NCBI GenBank assembly: GCA_017614375.1
Contig: JAGABZ010000016.1
Coordinates: 59,643-123,642 of the forward strand
DNA from: Spirochaetales bacterium
GTDB taxonomy: Bacteria > Spirochaetota > Spirochaetia > Sphaerochaetales > Sphaerochaetaceae
DNA length: 64,000 bases
Direction of reading: 5' to 3'
How positions within the stretch are numbered: position 1 is the first letter of the stretch; each line of letters begins with the position of its first letter. A program made the translations under genes and the position numbers. This document shows, one piece after another, positions 26,433-34,014 of the stretch. The notes beneath the pieces were generated by a model. It did not search any database, was not told the DNA's origin, and saw only the letters and a program-made list of their open reading frames with translations.

Positions 26433-26585
26433 ATTCTGAATAAAGATGAGACAGCAAGCAGCCTCGCTGAAAAGCTTTCGGTATCAAAGCGTACAGCGGA
26501 AAGGGCTCTCTCGTCCCTGCAGAGCAGGAACTACATTGAGAGAGTGGGGTCCAGACGGGATGGTTTCTGGCTTGTGGTAAAATAA
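26433..26585 (+). pseudogene. Remnant C-terminal winged-helix domain of an AlbA-2/RecG-like regulator
   Basis: Fifty codons without a start, immediately after the barrel gene stop and in the same frame, ending at TAA 26583-26585. The peptide contains ASSLAEKLSVSKRTAERAL and then NYIERVGSRRDGFWLVV, which is the characteristic C-terminal winged helix-turn-helix of 'ATP-binding/AlbA_2' transcriptional regulators (SxRTvqR ... L ... I.RvGs.r.GyW.v). The ATPase-like N-terminal part is absent, so it is best read as debris of a deleted gene. It is unlikely to be translated unless the barrel stop codon is read through. Confidence 0.7.
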
Positions 26586-26601
26586 GAGGGCTTGAGTTCG
26601 G

Positions 26602-28083
26602 ATGATAACGTTTGCTGTATGTATTGCTGCTTTGGTTCTCGGGTTTGTCTTTTACGGCAGATTCACGGAGAAGATTTTCGGTCCGGATGACCGGAAGACT
26701 CCCGCTGTGGAGATAAATGACGGGGCGGACTATGTTCCGATGAAAGGCTGGAGGATCTTTCTGATCCAGCTTCTGAACATTGCAGGGCTGGGGCCGATCT
26801 TCGGTGCGCTGAACGGGGCCCTGTTCGGGCCTGTTGTCTATCTTTGGATTGTTCTGGGAACAATCTTTGCCGGCGGTGTCCACGATTACATGTCCGGCAT
26901 GATTTCGATGAGAAACAGGGGCGCCAGTGTTTCCGAACTGACCGGAAAGTATCTGGGAAACACCATGCTTCAGGTAATGAGGGTGTTCTCCGTGGTGCTT
27001 CTGGTCATGATCGGAGTTGTTTTCTCCAAGGGCCCTGCCGGGTTGTTGGGGATGTTGACGCCGGCCGAGGGCGATGAGAATATCTGGCTGTATGTGATAA
27101 TCGTCTACTATTTCATCGCGACTTTCCTGCCGATAGACAAAATCATCGGAAAGGCCTATCCGGTTTTCGGAATTGCCCTTCTGGTGATGGCCCTCGGGGT
27201 CGGCAGTGTAATCTTCTTCAGTCCGTCGTATGAAATGCCGGAGTTCTGGAACGGGATGGCCAATACGCATCCGCAGGGTATTCCCGTCTGGCCGTTTCTG
27301 TTCATTACCGTCGCATGCGGGGCAATTTCGGGTTTCCATTCCACCCAGTCCCCGCTGATGGCACGGTGCTGCACATCCGAGAGGCAGGGGAGGAGAATCT
27401 TCTATGGGGCGATGGTCGCCGAAGGAATCATCGCGATGGTGTGGGCCGCGGCGGGAATGTCATTCTACGAAGATGCCCAGGCTCTGCTCGCCGCCGGGGC
27501 AGGGGTTAATGCCGTTGTCTATGAAATCTGTCAGACAACCCTGGGCAAGGTCGGAAGCGTGCTGGCCATTCTCGGTGTGATTGCCTGTCCGATTACAAGC
27601 GGCGACACCGCATACCGCTCCGCGAGGCTTACACTGGCGGACTGGGTTCATCTGGACCAGAAGACAATCAGAAACAGACTGATCATTACCGTACCGCTTC
27701 TGGCCGCCGGTGTGCTTATCTGCCAGATTGACTACTCCGTGATCTGGAGATACTTCTCATGGTCGAACCAGACACTGGCCATGATAATGCTCTGGACCGC
27801 GGCATCGTATCTCGGCCGCAACGGGAGAAACATGACAATATGCGTTGTACCCGCGGCCTTCATGTCGGCTGTGACTATGACATACTTCATGGTGGCTCCG
27901 GAGTGCATGGGTATGCTCTGGAGCGGACTAGGCGTCGGGATGAGCGTGTATTATCCTCTTGCCTTGGCGACGGGAATTGCCTTTGCCGGGCTTTGCATGG
28001 TTCTTTTCTTCAGGCAGATGAGAAAAACAGGCAAAGGATTCCCGACAGTCTCAGAGGCTGAGCATAATCTCCCCAAGGGTTGA
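26602..28083 (+). CDS. cstA: Carbon starvation protein CstA family transporter
   Basis: 493 residues, a polytopic inner-membrane protein with about 14 hydrophobic segments. It belongs to the short CstA form: IEINDGADYVPMKGW-like block near residue 38, LLNIAGLGPIFGALNGALFGP, the 'HDYMSGMISMRNRG' motif and ITSGDTAYRSARL. CstA/BtsT members import pyruvate or peptides when carbon is scarce. A GAGGG sits 11 bases upstream, rather far for a ribosome binding site. The 3' end runs 33 bases into the end of the convergent aminotransferase gene, so there is no room for an ordinary terminator between them. Confidence 0.92.
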   Translation: MITFAVCIAALVLGFVFYGRFTEKIFGPDDRKTPAVEINDGADYVPMKGWRIFLIQLLNIAGLGPIFGALNGALFGPVVYLWIVLGTIFAGGVHDYMSGMISMRNRGASVSELTGKYLGNTMLQVMRVFSVVLLVMIGVVFSKGPAGLLGMLTPAEGDENIWLYVIIVYYFIATFLPIDKIIGKAYPVFGIALLVMALGVGSVIFFSPSYEMPEFWNGMANTHPQGIPVWPFLFITVACGAISGFHSTQSPLMARCCTSERQGRRIFYGAMVAEGIIAMVWAAAGMSFYEDAQALLAAGAGVNAVVYEICQTTLGKVGSVLAILGVIACPITSGDTAYRSARLTLADWVHLDQKTIRNRLIITVPLLAAGVLICQIDYSVIWRYFSWSNQTLAMIMLWTAASYLGRNGRNMTICVVPAAFMSAVTMTYFMVAPECMGMLWSGLGVGMSVYYPLALATGIAFAGLCMVLFFRQMRKTGKGFPTVSEAEHNLPKG

Positions 28084-29205
28084 GATTGTCAGTTCCAGTT
28101 CCGCGTCCGTGGTGAACGGTCCGGGGGAGAAGCGCAGGGTGCCTGTGGGGAAGGTGCCCAGAGAGCGGTGTGCAAGCGGGGCGCAGTGAAGGCCGACTCT
28201 CGTCTCGATTCCCGCGCGGTCCTCCAGAAGCATGGCTATCCGTGAGATGTCGGCCCGGTCAGAAGTGACTGAGACGACCGGGGTACGCCGGGTTCCGATG
28301 GCCGGACCGATGATTTTTATGCCGGGAATCGAGGCAAAGCCTTCGCACAGGACATCGGTGGCGCGGATGGCGGCACGGGCGGTATCGTGGTTTTCCATAT
28401 ATTCAAGGGCGGCTTCCAGGCCGAAGAGTCCGGGGATGTTCTGCGTGCCCGGCTCGAAACGGTCGGGGAGGAAGGTCGGCATCAGGTACGAGTCACTGAG
28501 GCTTCCCGTGCCGCCGGCTATTAAGGGGCGCAGGCGCTCCGCCAGAGTGTCGGAGAGAATCATTCCGCCGGTGCCCTGCGGGCCGAGCAGACCCTTGTGT
28601 CCGGCGAAGGCCACAGCGTCGATGCCCATACCATTCATGTCTATTTTTACATATGGAGTGCCCTGCGCCGTGTCGACGATCAGCAGCAGGCCTTTTTTGC
28701 GGGCAAACTCCGCCGCCCTGTCTATATCATGGATTGTGCCGGAAACGTTGCTCGCGCTCTGGATGATCAGCGCCCGGGTGGCGGGGACGGTCAGGTGCTG
28801 ACAGGCGGAAAAGTCCAGGTTGCCGTTTTCATCGGCCGGAATGACCGAGTACGGGATGCCCTGAAGCACAAGCGGGCGGATTACAGCGTTGTGCTCCATG
28901 CCTGAGACCAGGACATGGTCGGCGGGAGTGAACAGGCCGGCAATCAGCTGGTTGAGGGCGTAGGTGACGCTCTGGGTAAAGCAGACGTTGCGCTCTGAGG
29001 GGGCGCCGAAGAGGGTGTCCAGACGCCGGCGGAGGGTGTTGACCCGCTCCTCGGCGGTGAAGGTGCTGTTGCTCTCCCCGCGGTTGAGGTTTGATCCGAG
29101 GTTGTCGATATATGAGCAGACCGCCGCGCTCACTCCGGGAGCCTTGGGAAAGGAGGTGGAGGCGTTGTCCAGATAGATGCGCTTCGGCCGGGCGGGGGTG
29201 TTCAT
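28051..29205 (-). CDS. Aminotransferase class V, cysteine desulfurase-like (selenium cluster)
   Basis: 384 residues from the ATG at 29205. A PLP-dependent class V enzyme: YLDNASTSFPKAP at the start, FTQSVTYALNQLIAGLF, SGMEHNAV, the cofactor Asp in LLIVDTAQGTPYV, and the lysine in VAFAGHKGLLGPQG. The C-terminal RVGLHCAPLAHRSLG includes a Cys in the position of the cysteine-desulfurase loop. It resembles the family represented by Enterococcus EF2568, known from selenium-cofactor gene clusters, and it is divergent from yedE-yedF-DUF3343-selD. It likely mobilises Se or S from (seleno)cysteine. The ATG lies six bases after a -10 box, so the transcript seems leaderless. Confidence 0.85.
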   Translation of the reverse strand: MNTPARPKRIYLDNASTSFPKAPGVSAAVCSYIDNLGSNLNRGESNSTFTAEERVNTLRRRLDTLFGAPSERNVCFTQSVTYALNQLIAGLFTPADHVLVSGMEHNAVIRPLVLQGIPYSVIPADENGNLDFSACQHLTVPATRALIIQSASNVSGTIHDIDRAAEFARKKGLLLIVDTAQGTPYVKIDMNGMGIDAVAFAGHKGLLGPQGTGGMILSDTLAERLRPLIAGGTGSLSDSYLMPTFLPDRFEPGTQNIPGLFGLEAALEYMENHDTARAAIRATDVLCEGFASIPGIKIIGPAIGTRRTPVVSVTSDRADISRIAMLLEDRAGIETRVGLHCAPLAHRSLGTFPTGTLRFSPGPFTTDAELELTISTLGEIMLSL

Positions 29206-29211
29206 GGAGAC

Positions 29212-29220
29212 AGTGTAGCA
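29212..29220 (-). promoter_or_regulatory. Extended -10 promoter, leaderless aminotransferase transcript
   Basis: On the minus strand TGCTACACT: a TGn extension plus TACACT (29217-29212), then six bases to the ATG. No Shine-Dalgarno sequence. Confidence 0.5.
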
Positions 29221-29241
29221 CGCAAGCCGGGGCGCTTTCCA

Positions 29242-29270
29242 TTGCAAAAGCAAATGTGCAATGGTAGAAT
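29242..29270 (+). promoter_or_regulatory. Leaderless promoter of yedE
   Basis: TTGCAA (29242-29247), 17-base spacer, TAGAAT (29265-29270), seven bases to the ATG at 29278, with no Shine-Dalgarno sequence. Confidence 0.6.
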
Positions 29271-29277
29271 CAATGCC

Positions 29278-30345
29278 ATGGAAAACAACAAAGAAAAAAT
29301 CCGTCTGGCCGTGGCAGGTGTTCTCATCGGTCTTTGTGCCTTCGGGCTCGTATGCTTCGGAAACCCGCCGAACATGGGTTTCTGCATCGCGTGTTTCGTC
29401 CGCGACATCGCCGGTTCGCTCGGCTTGCACAGTGCCGCCGTCGTGCAGTACCTCAGGCCTGAGATTCTCGGACTGGTGCTCGGCTCGTTCATAATCTCCG
29501 TACTCAGCGGAGAGTTCAGGTCCCGCGGAGGCTCGTCTCCGTTTACCCGTCTGGTGCTGGGATTCTTCGTCATGGTCGGAGCGCTGGCCTTCCTCGGCTG
29601 CCCGTTCAGGATGATCCTCCGTCTGGCCGGAGGCGACCTCAACGCCCTGGTCGCGCTGTGCGGGTTCACCGCAGGAATCGGCGGCGGGGTAATCCTGCTC
29701 AACAAGGGCTTCTCCCTCGGACGCAGTTACAGACAGCCCGCAGCGGAGGGCCTGACCTTCCCCGCGGTTCAGATTGTTCTGCTTGTGGTTCTCGTTGCCT
29801 TCCCGACGCTCCTGGTGTTCTCTGAAACCGGCCCGGGCTCAAAGCACGCGGCAATAGCCCTTTCGCTGGCGGCCGGCCTGATCGTCGGGGCAATGGCCCA
29901 GAAGACGAGGCTCTGCATGGCCGGTGGAATCCGGGATACCTTCCTCATCGGGGACTGGACGCTGATCACCGGAACCGCGGCGCTCTTTGTCACTGTCCTG
30001 ATTGCCAACATAATCAGCGGCAAGTTCAACCTCGGATTCGAGGGACAGCCGGTGGCTCACACCGACCATGTGTTCAACTTCCTCGGAATGGCCCTCTGCG
30101 GCCTGGGGTCCGTGATGCTCGGCGGCTGTCCGCTCAGACAGCTCGTTCTGGCAGGTGAGGGCAACACCGACAGCGCGGTGACAGTAATCGGTATGCTCCT
30201 AGGTGCCGCCGCGGCCCACAACCTGGGATTCGCCGGTGTCGCGGGCAAAGGCGTCCCGACCGCCGGCAGAGTTGCCGTGATCTTCGGTCTGGTTTTCTGC
30301 GTCCTGCTCGGACTGCTCAAGATCAGAAAGGCAAAGGAGGCCTGA
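29278..30345 (+). CDS. yedE: YedE-type selenium/sulfur membrane transporter
   Basis: 355 residues, polytopic inner-membrane protein with two YeeE/YedE repeats. The paired signature loops are visible: GFCIACFVRD and FLGCPFRMILRLAGGDLNAL in the first half, TRLCMAGGIRDTF and MLGGCPLRQLVLAGEGNTD in the second. Cysteines in these loops pass thiosulfate-like or selenium species across the membrane in the family. The start ATG at 29278 fits the promoter spacing; an in-frame TTG at 29242 is part of the -35 box. It leads the operon yedE-yedF-DUF3343-selD, so selenium transport is the natural reading. Confidence 0.9.
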   Translation: MENNKEKIRLAVAGVLIGLCAFGLVCFGNPPNMGFCIACFVRDIAGSLGLHSAAVVQYLRPEILGLVLGSFIISVLSGEFRSRGGSSPFTRLVLGFFVMVGALAFLGCPFRMILRLAGGDLNALVALCGFTAGIGGGVILLNKGFSLGRSYRQPAAEGLTFPAVQIVLLVVLVAFPTLLVFSETGPGSKHAAIALSLAAGLIVGAMAQKTRLCMAGGIRDTFLIGDWTLITGTAALFVTVLIANIISGKFNLGFEGQPVAHTDHVFNFLGMALCGLGSVMLGGCPLRQLVLAGEGNTDSAVTVIGMLLGAAAAHNLGFAGVAGKGVPTAGRVAVIFGLVFCVLLGLLKIRKAKEA

Positions 30346-30346
30346 A

Positions 30347-30565
30347 ATGGGTGAGAGTATTGTAGTTGACGCCAGAGGGCTTTCCTGCCCGCAGCCGGTA
30401 ATCGAGACTAAGAAGGCAATCGCTTCCAAACCGGAGGCATTGAGTGTTCTTGTCGACAATGTGGCGGCAAAGGAAAACGTGACACGCTACGCCAACACCA
30501 TGGGATATGATGTTACAATCACCCAGGAGGAGGACGGGTACACGCTTTGCCTGAAGCGCCGCTGA
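30347..30565 (+). CDS. yedF: YedF, TusA-like sulfur/selenium carrier
   Basis: 72 residues, one TusA/SirA domain. The conserved active-site motif is DARGLSCPQPV with Cys14 followed by Pro, the residue that carries persulfide or selenide. It begins two bases after yedE. The family YedF is tied to selenium metabolism by gene neighbourhood, and here stands in such a neighbourhood. Many YedF proteins are longer, with a DUF3343-like extension; here that part is a separate, overlapping frame that follows. An A/G-rich AAAGGAGG site precedes the ATG. Confidence 0.92.
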   Translation: MGESIVVDARGLSCPQPVIETKKAIASKPEALSVLVDNVAAKENVTRYANTMGYDVTITQEEDGYTLCLKRR

Positions 30566-30801
30566 ACGAGCTGAAAGAATACTGGGTGACATTCCACTGT
30601 CATTATGATGCTCTGAGGTTCCGCGCCCTGTGTACGGAACGCTCTCTGGAGTGCAGGCTGGCGAGCGTGCCCAGGAGCCTCTCTTCCTCGTGCGGCACGG
30701 CGGCGCGGGTCTACAGTTCGGCTGCTCCGGATTTCTTCCCCGATGCCGAGGCCCTGTATCAGAGAACGGCTCAGGACCGCTTCGTCCCCGCGGAGGTCTG
30801 A
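30547..30801 (+). CDS. DUF3343 family small protein
   Basis: At most 84 residues if TTG at 30547 is used; the domain itself begins at about YWVTFHCHYDALRFRALC, so a later non-ATG start (CTG near 30571 or GTG at 30586) is possible. The conserved 'vPr.LSSSCGtA.R' motif of DUF3343 is intact with its Cys. The frame overlaps the end of yedF, implying translational coupling. DUF3343 members are found with selD and yedF; a role in selenium or sulfur transfer through the conserved cysteine is inferred only. Confidence 0.8.
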   Translation: MPEAPLNELKEYWVTFHCHYDALRFRALCTERSLECRLASVPRSLSSSCGTAARVYSSAAPDFFPDAEALYQRTAQDRFVPAEV

Positions 30802-30802
30802 T

Positions 30803-31819
30803 ATGGTGAAACTGACTTCGATGGTAAAGACTTCCGGCTGCGCCGCCAAACTGGCGCCGGCCGAGTTGCACAGGGTGCTCGACTCGCTCCCGAAAGTGGA
30901 GAATGAACACCTTCTGGGCGGTTATGCCGATGCCGACGACGCCCTGGTCTGGAAGGTGGGCGATAATCTGGTGTGCATCCAGACGGTGGACTTCTTTCCC
31001 CCGATGGTGGATGACCCGTACACCTTCGGTCAGATAGCCGCCGCCAACGCCCTGAGCGATGTCTGGGCGATGGGAGCCTCACCGGCGGTGGCGATGAACC
31101 TCATGTGCTTCCCGGCCTGTCTGGACATCGATGTGATGAGGCAGATAATGCTCGGGGGGCTGTCAAAGGTCACCGAGGCCGGCGCCGTCATCGCCGGGGG
31201 ACATACCATCTCCGACCCGACTCCGAAGTACGGGCTTTGCATCACCGGTTTCTGCTCTCCGGCTCAGGTGTGGAAGAACGGCGGAGCGGTGCCCGGCGAC
31301 GTGCTGGTGCTGACCAAGCCGCTGGGTGTGGGAATCATAAACACGGCGGTAAAGGCCGGGTTTGCCTCGGAAGAGGCGGCTGCTACGGCGGTTAAATCGA
31401 TGACCACCCTGAACAAGTACGCCAGGGACGCTGCCCGTGAACTTGCCGTCCACGGGGCCACCGACGTCACCGGTTTCGGCCTGCTCGGCCACTGCTATGA
31501 GATGGCCCAGGCCGGTGATGTGACCCTGCGCATAGACTCGTCGGCTCTGCCGGTGATTGAGCAGGCTTTGGAATACGCCGATCTGGGTATGCTCCCCGAG
31601 GGGCTTTACAACAACATGGACTATCTCAAAGGACAGGTGGAGTTTCCCGGGGGACTGAGGCAGAGCCTGAGGGACGTGATGTTCGATCCTCAGACATCCG
31701 GCGGCCTGCTTCTGGCCATGGATGCCTCTGATGCCGAAAGATTCACCGAAACTTTCCCCGACGGCCGGATAATCGGTTCGGTTGTTGAGAAAAAAGATTA
31801 TCCGCTGGTGGTTTTCTGA
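30803..31819 (+). CDS. selD: Selenide, water dikinase SelD
   Basis: 338 residues from the ATG at 30803, after CGGAGG. It makes selenophosphate from selenide and ATP. The active-site loop is TSGCAAKL, with Cys13 (not selenocysteine) and Lys16. ATP-binding Asp-rich loops follow in YADADDALVW and QTVDFFPPMVDDPYTFG, and the glycine-rich GAVIAGGHTISD and DVTGFGLLGHC segments are standard. It closes the yedE-yedF-DUF3343-selD operon. No selA, selB or selC is in the window, so the selenophosphate could feed selenocysteine, selenouridine or the selenium cofactor of molybdenum hydroxylases. Confidence 0.95.
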   Translation: MVKLTSMVKTSGCAAKLAPAELHRVLDSLPKVENEHLLGGYADADDALVWKVGDNLVCIQTVDFFPPMVDDPYTFGQIAAANALSDVWAMGASPAVAMNLMCFPACLDIDVMRQIMLGGLSKVTEAGAVIAGGHTISDPTPKYGLCITGFCSPAQVWKNGGAVPGDVLVLTKPLGVGIINTAVKAGFASEEAAATAVKSMTTLNKYARDAARELAVHGATDVTGFGLLGHCYEMAQAGDVTLRIDSSALPVIEQALEYADLGMLPEGLYNNMDYLKGQVEFPGGLRQSLRDVMFDPQTSGGLLLAMDASDAERFTETFPDGRIIGSVVEKKDYPLVVF

Positions 31820-31831
31820 TATTCTTTATTC

Positions 31832-32488
31832 ATGAAAGTTCCGGCATGCCGTAATGAGGTTCTGCGTCGTTATCCCAAACTGATCTGCCAGGGGGACAGG
31901 TCCCTGCTTCTCGGTCAGCTTGCCGCGGTAATCGGCACCCGCGATCCCTCGCCTCAGGCTCTGAAAAACACGCAGATGATTGTCAGCGCCCTCTGTTCGG
32001 AGGGTTTTACCGTGGTTTCCGGGCTGGCTCTCGGGGTGGACAGCGCTGCCCATCAGGCAGCCCTCAGGTACGGCAGGACAATCGCCGTCGTTCCTTTCGG
32101 GACAGAGTGTCCGTGCTATCCTCCCTCAAACGAAGAGCTTTACGAAACAATCCGGAACCGGGATCTGGTAATCCATCCATTCGGTCCGGTTGAGAGCACT
32201 TCAAAGTGGACGCTGGCCGCCAGAAGCCGCCTGATTGCCGAAATTTCCGATGTCGTCTTTCTGGTAGAGGGCTCCGAGGAGGGCGGAGGGCGCAGGGCGG
32301 CGGACCATGCCCTGGCCTGCGGCAGGCCGGTGGTGCTTCCCAAGTCGTTTTACAGCACGGCGGTCTCAGAGTGGAGGCGGACGCTGCCTGAAGGACGGCC
32401 GTATGCTTTGCCGGGTTCAACGGTGGCAGGATTCCTCGATCTGGTCTGCATCCGCAGGGTAATTCCCGTTCAGGGGGAACTGTTCTGA
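31832..32488 (+). CDS. Short DprA/Smf-like Rossmann-fold protein
   Basis: 218 residues. The DprA core is recognisable: LAAVIGTRDPSPQAL, VSGLALGVDSAAHQAAL, GRTIAVVPFGTE, NRDLVIHPFGP, AARSRLIAEISDVVFLVEG and RPVVLP. It lacks the N-terminal SAM and C-terminal winged domains of full DprA (about 300-370 residues), so it is a core-only version or a LOG-like relative. DprA loads RecA on incoming single-stranded DNA in transformation; this short form may do something else. A -10-like TATTCT (31820-31825) is six bases before the ATG and no ribosome binding site is seen. Confidence 0.78.
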   Translation: MKVPACRNEVLRRYPKLICQGDRSLLLGQLAAVIGTRDPSPQALKNTQMIVSALCSEGFTVVSGLALGVDSAAHQAALRYGRTIAVVPFGTECPCYPPSNEELYETIRNRDLVIHPFGPVESTSKWTLAARSRLIAEISDVVFLVEGSEEGGGRRAADHALACGRPVVLPKSFYSTAVSEWRRTLPEGRPYALPGSTVAGFLDLVCIRRVIPVQGELF

Positions 32489-32557
32489 ACCGGCGGGGAC
32501 GGTCAGGGCTTGCCGGCAAATATAAGAAACGGTTATGCCATTATTAAATCAGCTAAA

Positions 32558-32586
32558 TTGTTTACCGCGCATCTGCGAAGTAGAAT
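32558..32586 (+). promoter_or_regulatory. Promoter of the beta-helix lipoprotein gene
   Basis: TTGTTT (32558-32563), 17-base spacer, TAGAAT (32581-32586), 43 bases before the ATG at 32630; this leader carries a GGAGG ribosome binding site. Confidence 0.6.
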
Positions 32587-32629
32587 GCTAGGCAGGGGAA
32601 ACCCCGCATTTTCACTTGGAGGAAAAAAC

Positions 32630-33670
32630 ATGAAAACAAAGCTCTTTGCGTTCCTTACGGTCGCTTTCCTGTGCTTCGCACTGGTTTCCTGCGCCACCGC
32701 AGAACCCGCAGCGGCTCCTAAGGCAGAAGCTCCTGCCGCCGAAACTGCACCGGCTGATTACGCTGTAATCGTCACCAAGGACGGAGTGGATACCGGATTC
32801 GACAAGCTCGAGGACGCGGTTGCTTCCGTCAAGAGCGGCTCGGCCGTCATCACCGTCAAGAAGGACCTGACCATCACCAAGAAGATGGAAATCAACAAGG
32901 CTGAGATCACCATCATCGACGGCGGTACGCCGGTCACCATCACCGACGGACTGACCAGAGAGAATTTCGTCGAGTACAACGGCAACGACATCTGCTGCTG
33001 CTTCAGAATCACCGAGAAGGGCCGCCTGATCCTCAAGGGAACCGAGACCGGCGGACTGACCTTCAAGGGCGCCGGATCGACCGCCGCAATCACCGCCAGA
33101 ATCCTGTTCTACGTCGGTATCGGCTGGAAGGATCCCGCCAACGAAATCCACGGCTACCTTGAGTTCAACAAGGGCGTAACCGTCACCAACGTCTATTCGA
33201 CCACCTTCGGCGGACTGGCCCGTACCTACGGCGAACTGGTCATCAACGGCGGAACATTCACCGATAACGTCGTCATGGCAAACGGTGTCTTCTGCGTGTA
33301 CGGCGACACTACAATCAATGACTGTGTTCTGGCCAACAACGACACCAACAAGGTCGGAATCATCCAGGCCACCAACTGCGAAACCACAAAGGTCACGGTC
33401 AACGGCGGTCTGTTCGAGAACAACACCTCGGCAACCAGAGGCGCTGTCATCAACACCTACGCCACCACAACTCTGGTCATCAACGGCGGTACCTTCAGGA
33501 ACAACACCTGCTATGCCGAGGGCAAGGGCGGAGCTATTTACTTCGTCGGACTGGGCGCCATCAACGGCGGTACCTTTGAGAACAACTCCTCCTGCGACGT
33601 GTTCGTAGCAAAGGGAGTCACCCTGACAAAGGCTGAGAATCTCCCCCTGAACATCATCCAGGCTGAGTAA
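32630..33670 (+). CDS. Lipoprotein with right-handed beta-helix repeats
   Basis: 346 residues from the ATG at 32630 (TTGGAGGAAAAA upstream). Lipobox FALVSC with Cys21, then an Ala/Pro/Glu linker. From about residue 110 the chain shows short repeating rungs such as VINGGTFTDN, VNGGLFENNTSATRG, VINGGTFRNNTC and INGGTFENNSS, with asparagine ladders, the hallmark of a right-handed parallel beta-helix. No catalytic residues typical of pectate lyases can be pointed out. Likely a surface or periplasmic carbohydrate-binding or adhesive protein. Monocistronic, with its own promoter and terminator, and strongly biased codons suggest high expression. Confidence 0.82.
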   Translation: MKTKLFAFLTVAFLCFALVSCATAEPAAAPKAEAPAAETAPADYAVIVTKDGVDTGFDKLEDAVASVKSGSAVITVKKDLTITKKMEINKAEITIIDGGTPVTITDGLTRENFVEYNGNDICCCFRITEKGRLILKGTETGGLTFKGAGSTAAITARILFYVGIGWKDPANEIHGYLEFNKGVTVTNVYSTTFGGLARTYGELVINGGTFTDNVVMANGVFCVYGDTTINDCVLANNDTNKVGIIQATNCETTKVTVNGGLFENNTSATRGAVINTYATTTLVINGGTFRNNTCYAEGKGGAIYFVGLGAINGGTFENNSSCDVFVAKGVTLTKAENLPLNIIQAE

Positions 33671-33690
33671 TCAATCCGCTTAAGTCAAAT

Positions 33691-33723
33691 ACCCCTGCCG
33701 GCTCAGGCTGACAGGGGTTTTTT
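33691..33723 (+). terminator. Terminator of the beta-helix lipoprotein gene
   Basis: Stem ACCCCTG / CAGGGGT (33691-33697, 33712-33718) with further inner pairing, followed by six Ts. Confidence 0.85.
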
Positions 33724-33743
33724 GTTGCCTCTTCAAGGAAAGT

Positions 33744-33967
33744 CCGGGGACAAACGGAAGAAATCTGTCCGCATTGCGCAGGCAGGTGCTCACGAGGAGG
33801 AACCGGATGTCCGAAAACCGGCCTGAGACAGATTGTTTCGGATACCGGAGTGTCCGAAGAAACCGCTTGCCTGACGGATTTCGGATACCGGAGTGTCCGA
33901 AAAAACAGAGAGGAGGCGGTTTTACGGATACTGCAGGCCCGGCGGGGATGGTCAGAATGCATCAGAA
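33744..33967 (+). repeat. Dispersed ~225-bp repeat R2, left copy
   Basis: The reverse complement of this segment recurs at 43072-43294 with roughly nine in ten bases alike by eye. Both copies contain AAATCTGTCCG, GCGCAGGCAG, CTCACGAGGA, and the end ACGGATACTGCAGGCCCGGC. Two 22-base units (33837-33858 and 33880-33901) each form a 9-bp hairpin, TTCGGATAC / GTGTCCGAA, around loop CGGA. Weak open frames inside shift between copies, so it is non-coding. After it, 33968-34014 holds a palindrome TCAGGCC/GGCCTGA preceded by eight Ts, with no clear role. Confidence 0.9.
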
Positions 33968-34014
33968 CCCGGACTACCTTTTTTTTCAGGCCAGGGCCTG
34001 AGTGTCCCGGGTTG

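Noticed and set aside
30803..31819. Selenocysteine in SelD
   Set aside because: The catalytic position is a TGC cysteine codon and there is no in-frame TGA.
33654..33962. Matching open frames inside the two R2 copies (about 100 codons each), at first suggestive of a repeated gene
   Set aside because: They have no ribosome binding site, follow the repeat and not codon logic, and the sequence is dominated by hairpin units.
33968..34014. Terminator for the ligase gene
   Set aside because: The palindrome TCAGGCC/GGCCTGA has Ts on the plus-strand 5' side, i.e. As after the stem on the minus strand, so it does not fit a terminator in either direction.
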